Below, piece by piece: positions 5,815 through 9,639 of a DNA stretch of 9,639 nt (position 1 is the stretch's first letter; the number at the start of each line of letters is the position of its first letter). The position numbers and the translations under genes are program-made. The stretch is from Actinomycetes bacterium (lineage in GTDB: Bacteria > Actinomycetota > Actinomycetes > Mycobacteriales > Mycobacteriaceae): the NCBI GenBank assembly GCA_022600695.1, contig JAHZJY010000150.1:1-9639 (forward strand), in the 5' to 3' direction. The notes beneath the pieces are model-generated. The model was not told the DNA's origin and made no database searches. It saw only the letters and a list, made by a program, of their open reading frames with translations.

Positions 5815-6981
5815 TCAGCGCAGCAGCGCGCGCGACATCACCACCCGCTGAATCTGGTTGGTGCCCTCATAGATCTGGGTGATCTTGGCATCGCGCATCA
5901 TCCGCTCCACCGGGAAGTCGACGGTGTAGCCCGCGCCGCCGAACAGTTGCACGGCGTCGGTGGTGACCTCCATCGCCACATCGGACGCGAAGCACTTCGA
6001 CGCCGCGGAGATGAAGCCGAGGTCGGCCTCGCCGCGTTCGGCACGGGCGGCGGCGGAATACACCATCAGCCGGGACGCCTCGACCTTCATCGCCATATCG
6101 GCCAGCATGAACTGCACGCCCTGGTTATCGGCCACCGGACGACCGAACTGCTTGCGGTCCTTGGTGTAGGCGATCGCCGCGTCCAACGCACCCTGGGCGA
6201 TCCCCACGGCCTGCGCACCGATGGTGGGCCGGGTGTGGTCCAGGGTGGCCAGCGCGGTCTTGAACCCGGTGCCCGGTTCGCCGATGATCCGGTCGCCCGG
6301 AATCCGGCAGTTCTCGAAGTACAACTCCGTGGTGGGCGAGCCCTTGATACCCAGCTTGCGTTCCTTGGGCCCCACGACGAAGCCCTCGTCATCCTCGTGC
6401 ACCATGAAAGCCGAGATGCCGTTGGCGCCCTTGTCCGGATCGCTCACCGCCACCACGGTGTACCAGGCGGACCGGCCGCCATTGGTGATCCAGCACTTGG
6501 AGCCGTTGAGAATCCAGTCGTCACCATCGGCCTTGGCCCGCGTCCGCATCGCCGCCGCGTCGCTGCCGGCCTCCCGCTCGGAAAGGGCGTAGGACGCCAT
6601 CTTGCCGTCGGCGATATCGGGCAGCACCTGCTTCTTCAACTCATCGGAGCCGCGCAGGATGAGGCCCATGGTGCCCAGCTTGTTGACCGCGGGGATCAGC
6701 GATGCCGACGCGTCGACCCGGGCGACCTCCTCGATGACGATGCAGGCCGCCACCGAATCCGCACCCTGACCGCCGAACTCCTCGGGCACGTGCACCGCGT
6801 TGAAGCCCGAGGCGTTCAGCACATCGAGGGCCTCTTGCGGGAAACGCGCCTCCTCGTCCACCGCCGCGGCGTAGGGCGCGATCTCCTTCTCCGCCAGCGC
6901 CCGGATCGCGGCCCGGAGCTCCTCATGCTCCTCGGGCAGACCGAAGACATCGAACGACGAATTGCCGGACCAACCAGCCAT
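5815..6981 (-). CDS. fadE25: Acyl-CoA dehydrogenase FadE25
   Basis: A 388-residue FAD-dependent acyl-CoA dehydrogenase, matching the usual length. It oxidises acyl-CoA to trans-2-enoyl-CoA and passes electrons to electron-transfer flavoprotein. The helical N-terminal domain runs to about residue 125. The middle beta domain carries the signature YALSEREAGSDAAA (131-144) and CWITNGG (163-169). The C-terminal helical domain has RKQFGRP, then QLFGGAGYTVDFPVERMMRD (345-364), and the catalytic Glu at about 372 in IYEGTNQIQ. The overall match to Rv3274c is strong, but true chain-length specificity is unknown; short- or branched-chain substrates are possible. The ATG at 6981 is set by a near-perfect AGGAGG. 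The frame is open upstream to 7185, but that part overlaps purE out of frame. It is the last gene of the purK-purE-fadE25 run, 28 bases after purE. Confidence 0.93.
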   Translation of the reverse strand: MAGWSGNSSFDVFGLPEEHEELRAAIRALAEKEIAPYAAAVDEEARFPQEALDVLNASGFNAVHVPEEFGGQGADSVAACIVIEEVARVDASASLIPAVNKLGTMGLILRGSDELKKQVLPDIADGKMASYALSEREAGSDAAAMRTRAKADGDDWILNGSKCWITNGGRSAWYTVVAVSDPDKGANGISAFMVHEDDEGFVVGPKERKLGIKGSPTTELYFENCRIPGDRIIGEPGTGFKTALATLDHTRPTIGAQAVGIAQGALDAAIAYTKDRKQFGRPVADNQGVQFMLADMAMKVEASRLMVYSAAARAERGEADLGFISAASKCFASDVAMEVTTDAVQLFGGAGYTVDFPVERMMRDAKITQIYEGTNQIQRVVMSRALLR

Positions 6982-6986
6982 GACAG

Positions 6987-6992
6987 CCTCCT
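6987..6992 (-). promoter_or_regulatory. Ribosome binding site of fadE25
   Basis: AGGAGG on the minus strand lies 5 bases before the ATG at 6981, in the short purE-fadE25 gap. It is the strongest Shine-Dalgarno in the window and decides the start against the longer open frame. Confidence 0.85.
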
Positions 6993-7009
6993 CGCTACTC
7001 GCCGCCAGA

Positions 7010-7528
7010 TTACCCGCTTGCCCGGTCCCCGAGTAAACGCTCCCGCAGCGCCCGGTCCTTGGCCGCCACCTCACCCTGCAGTCCGGCCTGGAAAACCGCC
7101 ATCCTGCCGCGCAACTCGGCGTCTGAGGACCCCAGGATCCGCACCGCCAACAACCCGGCGTTGCGGGCGCCGCCGATCGACACACATGCCACCGGGACCC
7201 CGGCCGGCATCTGCACGATCGACAGCAGCGAATCCATTCCGTCGAGGGCGGCCAGCGGGACCGGTACGCCGATCACCGGTAGCTCGGTCGCCGAGGCCAC
7301 CATCCCGGGCAGGTGGGCCGCACCGCCGGCACCGGCGATGATCACCTCAAGACCCCGGCCCGCCGCACCGCGGGCGTAGTCCAGCATCAGCCCCGGGGTG
7401 CGATGCGCCGAGACCACGCCGACCTCGAACGGCACCTCGAATTCGGCCAGCGCTCCGGCAGCCGCCTCCATCACCGGCCAGTCGCTGTCGCTGCCCATGA
7501 TCACGCCGACCCTCGGCGACTCAGTCAT
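7010..7528 (-). CDS. purE: N5-carboxyaminoimidazole ribonucleotide mutase PurE
   Basis: A 172-residue class I PurE, full length for the family. It converts N5-CAIR, the product of PurK, to CAIR in de novo purine synthesis. The Rossmann-like domain begins [14 protein letters not shown] (residues 7-20) with the substrate-phosphate loop. SAHRTP (40-45) carries the catalytic His, [11 protein letters not shown] (66-76) is the second signature, and [29 protein letters not shown] (85-113) completes the active-site core. The start ATG 7528 gives [16 protein letters not shown], like the M. tuberculosis protein. ATG at 7534 adds two residues and is possible; a weak GACGGA lies about 7 bases upstream of 7528. 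The start overlaps the purK stop by 8 bases (ATGACTGA), so the two are translationally coupled. Confidence 0.95.
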   Translation of the reverse strand: MTESPRVGVIMGSDSDWPVMEAAAGALAEFEVPFEVGVVSAHRTPGLMLDYARGAAGRGLEVIIAGAGGAAHLPGMVASATELPVIGVPVPLAALDGMDSLLSIVQMPAGVPVACVSIGGARNAGLLAVRILGSSDAELRGRMAVFQAGLQGEVAAKDRALRERLLGDRASG

Positions 7529-8753
7529 CGGCATTTCCGTCCCATCCGTCGGTCCACTCTGCGTGGGACAGCCAGTGTGCCGCCCGCTCGGCGCGCTCCC
7601 GCACCGCCCCGACATCGTCTCCGAGCACGTTCACGTGCCCGATCTTGCGCCCGGGCCGCTCCCGCTTACCGTAAAGATGAACATTCGCCTCCGGTATCCG
7701 GCCGAACAGGTGATGTAGTCGTTCGTCCATGCTGATCGCCGGAGTCGTCAGCGCACCAAGAACATTGGCCATCACCGTCACCGGCGCCACGGCCCGGGTC
7801 TGGCCGAGCGGGTAGTCCAACACCGCCCGCAGGTGCTGTTCGAATTGGCTGGTGACCGAACCGTTCATGGTCCAGTGGCCGGAATTGTGCGGGCGCATCG
7901 CCAGTTCGTTTACCATCAACGCGCCGCCGGTCGTCTCGAACAATTCGACGGCTAATACGCCGACGACACCCAACTCCTCGGCGATCCGCAACCCGAGCCG
8001 TTCGGCCTCCGCGCCCAGCTCCGCGGACAGCTCCGGCGCCGGCGCCAGCACGGTGACGCAAATACCCTGACGCTGAACGGTTTCCACCACCGGCCAGGCC
8101 GCACCCTGGCCGAGCGGGGAGCGGGCCACCAGCACCGCGAGCTCCCGACGCATGACCACCCGCTCCTCCAGCAGGACCGCGACGCCGTCGGCGAGGTAGC
8201 CAGACACCGCCTCCCGAGCCGCGGCGATATCGTCGGCCAGCACCACGCCGCGGCCGTCGTATCCGCCCCGCACGGTTTTGACCACCAGCGGCCCGCCCAC
8301 CGACGCGGCGAAGTCATCGACGTCGGCGACGCCACTCACATCGGTGAACCGCGGCACCGGAGCCCCCATCGCGGAGAGTCGCCGACGCATCGCCAACTTG
8401 TCCTGGGCGAAGATCAGCGCCTCGGGCGGCGGCAGCACCGCGACTCCCTCGGCGACAAGCTGATCCAGCAACCCGGTGGGCACGTGCTCGTGGTCGAAGG
8501 TCAACGCCGCGGCCCCGTCGGCGGCCCGACGCAGCGCCGAGAGGTCGGTGTGGGAGCCGAGAACGATGTCGGGACTCACCTGGGCGGCCGGATCGTGCGC
8601 ATCGACAGCCAGCACCCGCAGGCTCTGGCCGAGGGCGATCGCGGCCTGGTGGGTCATCCGGGCCAGTTGCCCGCCGCCCACCATCGCCACGACGGGCGTC
8701 TGCGGGGATCCGTCCAGCGCGGAGGCCATCACGGGGACCATCACGGGCACCAT
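7521..8753 (-). CDS. purK: N5-carboxyaminoimidazole ribonucleotide synthase PurK
   Basis: A 410-residue ATP-grasp enzyme that joins bicarbonate and AIR using ATP to give N5-CAIR, the substrate of PurE. The N-terminal PreATP-grasp domain has [19 protein letters not shown] (residues 24-42) and LTFDHEHVP (84-92). The ATP-grasp core has [10 protein letters not shown] (117-126), [16 protein letters not shown] (155-170) with the ATP-binding Lys and glycine loop, and [12 protein letters not shown] (194-205). [18 protein letters not shown], further on, binds metal and substrate. The start is ambiguous. In-frame ATGs at 8753, 8741 and 8729 precede the conserved region, the first two within a 12-base direct repeat. 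If the TATGGT box at 8749-8754 is the -10, the 8741 start is more likely. It is first in the purK-purE-fadE25 run and divergent from gtrA. Confidence 0.94.
   Translation of the reverse strand: MVPVMVPVMASALDGSPQTPVVAMVGGGQLARMTHQAAIALGQSLRVLAVDAHDPAAQVSPDIVLGSHTDLSALRRAADGAAALTFDHEHVPTGLLDQLVAEGVAVLPPPEALIFAQDKLAMRRRLSAMGAPVPRFTDVSGVADVDDFAASVGGPLVVKTVRGGYDGRGVVLADDIAAAREAVSGYLADGVAVLLEERVVMRRELAVLVARSPLGQGAAWPVVETVQRQGICVTVLAPAPELSAELGAEAERLGLRIAEELGVVGVLAVELFETTGGALMVNELAMRPHNSGHWTMNGSVTSQFEQHLRAVLDYPLGQTRAVAPVTVMANVLGALTTPAISMDERLHHLFGRIPEANVHLYGKRERPGRKIGHVNVLGDDVGAVRERAERAAHWLSHAEWTDGWDGNADD
8730..8753 (-). repeat. 12-bp direct repeat with alternative purK starts
   Basis: On the minus strand ATGGTGCCCGTG (8753-8742) is followed directly by ATGGTCCCCGTG (8741-8730), one base different, and then by ATGGCC. 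Each copy starts with an ATG in the purK frame, giving the N-terminus [10 protein letters not shown] and three candidate start codons 12 bases apart. Confidence 0.85.
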
Positions 8754-8754
8754 A
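8749..8754 (-). promoter_or_regulatory. Possible -10 box for purK (leaderless at ATG 8741)
   Basis: TATGGT on the minus strand fits TANNNT and lies 7 bases before the ATG at 8741. It overlaps the most upstream ATG at 8753, so both cannot be used from this promoter. The evidence is weaker than for birA. Confidence 0.3.
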
Positions 8755-8801
8755 GTGACATGGCCGCCGCCGACCGGAATTACCGGCGGTGACCAGCGCC
8801 A

Positions 8802-8828
8802 CTACGGAAGCAGGGCGGATTTCCGTAG
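8802..8828. repeat. Perfect 8-bp inverted repeat in the purK-gtrA intergenic region
   Basis: CTACGGAA (8802-8809) and TTCCGTAG (8821-8828) are exact reverse complements separated by 11 bases. The right arm shares TAG with the candidate gtrA -10 box at 8826-8831. The position between divergent genes and on a promoter suggests an operator. It has no T-run and precedes both genes, so it is not a terminator. Confidence 0.6.
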
Positions 8829-8831
8829 AAT
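8826..8831 (+). promoter_or_regulatory. Candidate -10 box, leaderless promoter of gtrA-family gene
   Basis: TAGAAT, close to the TATAAT consensus, ends 8 bases before the GTG at 8840. Transcription would start at or beside the start codon; no Shine-Dalgarno is seen. The inverted repeat at 8802-8828 reaches into this box. Confidence 0.55.
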
Positions 8832-8839
8832 AAGAAATC

Positions 8840-9469
8840 GTGTCTTTTGCCGATGCCACGATCACCCGGCTGCCCCGGGCGTTCCGGCCTTTCGCTGAAC
8901 GACATCACGAGCTGATCAAGTTCGCGATCGTCGGCGCCACGACGTTCGTCATCGACTCGGTGATCTTCTTCACACTGAAGCTGACCATCCTGGAGCCCAA
9001 GCCCGTCACCGCCAAGGTGATCGCCGGCATCGTTGCGGTGATCGCGTCCTACATCCTGAACCGGGAGTGGAGTTTCCGCGACCGCGGTGGCCGGGAACGC
9101 CACCACGAGGCGCTGTTGTTCTTCGGGGTCAGCGGCGTCGGGGTGGTGCTGAGCATGGCCCCGCTCTGGTTCTCCAGCTATGTGTTGGGCCTGCGGGTGC
9201 CGAACGTGTCGCTGGCGACGGAGAACCTCGCCGATTTCCTGTCCGCCTACATCATCGGCAACCTGCTGCAGATGGCGTTCCGGTTCTGGGCGTTCCGCCG
9301 GTGGGTGTTCCCCGACGAGGTCGGCCGCGAGCCGGACCGGGCGCTGGAGTCCACCCTGACCTCCGGGGGGATCGTCGAGGCTCTCGAGGACGAGATCGAG
9401 TCCCGCGAAGCCCGGCGCGGTGTGGTGACCCCGCTGCGGCGGCGGCGCCGCCGACCGCCGGCCGCCTGA
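8840..9469 (+). CDS. GtrA-family four-helix membrane protein (Rv3277-like)
   Basis: A 209-residue integral membrane protein of the GtrA family, some of whose members help move polyprenyl-linked sugars across the membrane; the precise role of this Rv3277-like member is unknown. Four hydrophobic segments are visible: about residues 30-51 (KFAIVGATTFVIDSVIFFTL), 58-76 (AKVIAGIVAVIASYILN), 91-115 (LLFFGVSGVGVVLSMAPLWF) and 128-150 (ADFLSAYIIGNLLQMAFRFW). The loop NREWSFRDRGGRERHHEA is strongly charged, and the conserved family ending FRFWAFRRWVF follows helix 4. The C-terminal tail of about 50 residues is acidic and then Arg-rich (RRRRRRPP), so probably cytoplasmic. The start is GTG 8840; the N-terminus matches M. 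tuberculosis Rv3277 closely as I remember it. It is divergent from purK and convergent, with 2 bases between stops, with the partial gene on its right. Confidence 0.9.
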   Translation: MSFADATITRLPRAFRPFAERHHELIKFAIVGATTFVIDSVIFFTLKLTILEPKPVTAKVIAGIVAVIASYILNREWSFRDRGGRERHHEALLFFGVSGVGVVLSMAPLWFSSYVLGLRVPNVSLATENLADFLSAYIIGNLLQMAFRFWAFRRWVFPDEVGREPDRALESTLTSGGIVEALEDEIESREARRGVVTPLRRRRRRPPAA

Positions 9470-9471
9470 CC

Positions 9472-9639
9472 TCAGGGCAGATACTCCTCGGCGCCCAGGG
9501 TGTCGAACACCTCGTGGTAAAGCAGTGAGTGCACCTGCTCGACCCGCGGGATGTCGAAGAATTCGAGCGGATCCTGCGATGCCGACTCGATCACCAGAGT
9601 GCCGGTGCGGACCATCCGGTCGATCAGGCCGTGGCTGAA
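9472..9639 (-). CDS. C-terminal end of a minus-strand gene, likely Rv3278c-type PH-domain membrane protein (cut by window edge)
   Basis: The last 55 residues of a protein are readable on the minus strand from the right edge to a TGA at 9474-9472. They include RMVRTGTLVIESASQDP, then LEFFDIPRVEQVHSLLYHEV and the end EEYLP. The alternation of a strand (GTLVIESASQ), FDIP-V and a final helix is typical of bacterial PH (bPH2) domains. The M. tuberculosis neighbour of the gtrA gene, Rv3278c, is annotated as such a membrane protein. The membrane segments would lie outside the window, so the assignment rests on this tail and on synteny. Confidence 0.72.
   Translation of the reverse strand, partial: FSHGLIDRMVRTGTLVIESASQDPLEFFDIPRVEQVHSLLYHEVFDTLGAEEYLP

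Noticed and set aside
5947..7341. 464-codon open frame on plus, antisense to fadE25 and purE
   Set aside because: Its composition follows the mirrored codon bias of fadE25 on the other strand, it has no recognisable motif, and the minus-strand genes there are unambiguous.
7529..7615. N-terminal extension of purE
   Set aside because: The extra codons lie inside the purK 3' end and do not resemble PurE; the known family start matches ATG 7528.
9440..9453. 14-bp palindrome CGGCGGCGCCGCCG near the gtrA 3' end
   Set aside because: It arises from consecutive Arg codons, has no loop or following T-run, and is not supported as a terminator.

Overview
The window is high-GC, densely coded DNA that reads as chromosome from a mycobacterium or close relative (Mycobacteriales). 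The reasons are the gene set, the many GTG starts, the lack of Shine-Dalgarno sequences at several genes, and protein sequences closely resembling the M. tuberculosis block Rv3264c to Rv3278c. I see no RNA gene, insertion sequence, prophage or CRISPR array. No gene-free stretch exceeds about 90 bases.

Layout, left to right. (1) A minus-strand cell-envelope operon reads rmlD, wbbL, manB: dTDP-rhamnose synthesis, the rhamnosyltransferase of the arabinogalactan linkage unit, and GDP-mannose synthesis (manB is cut by the left edge). Its genes overlap by 4 bases at both junctions. (2) Divergent from it, on plus, are an LCP-family ligase (Rv3267/Lcp1 type) and a short TIGR03089-type protein that looks like an acyl-adenylating enzyme fragment without its ATP loop. 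(3) A minus-strand small secreted protein with two cysteines resembles the Rv0455c/DUF5078 group. (4) Divergent from that is a plus-strand monofunctional biotin-protein ligase, birA. (5) A minus-strand operon reads purK, purE, fadE25. (6) Divergent from purK is a four-helix GtrA-family membrane protein. (7) The 3' end of a minus-strand gene, the likely Rv3278c-type PH-domain protein, is cut by the right edge.

Functionally, the left third is a linkage-unit module. RmlD makes dTDP-rhamnose, WbbL adds it to GlcNAc-PP-decaprenol, and the LCP enzyme is of the type that attaches finished arabinogalactan to peptidoglycan. The right half is metabolic: purine synthesis, acyl-CoA oxidation and biotinylation.

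Compared with the M. tuberculosis order as I remember it, the Rv3269 to Rv3273 segment (including ctpC) is absent between the TIGR03089 gene and fadE25. The secreted protein and birA occupy that place; birA in M. tuberculosis sits beside accD5 instead. The main points for a second look are this altered segment, a run of likely leaderless promoters at the divergent starts, an 8-base inverted repeat touching the gtrA -10 box, and the Rv0455c-like protein. I found no convincing wholly new multi-gene system.
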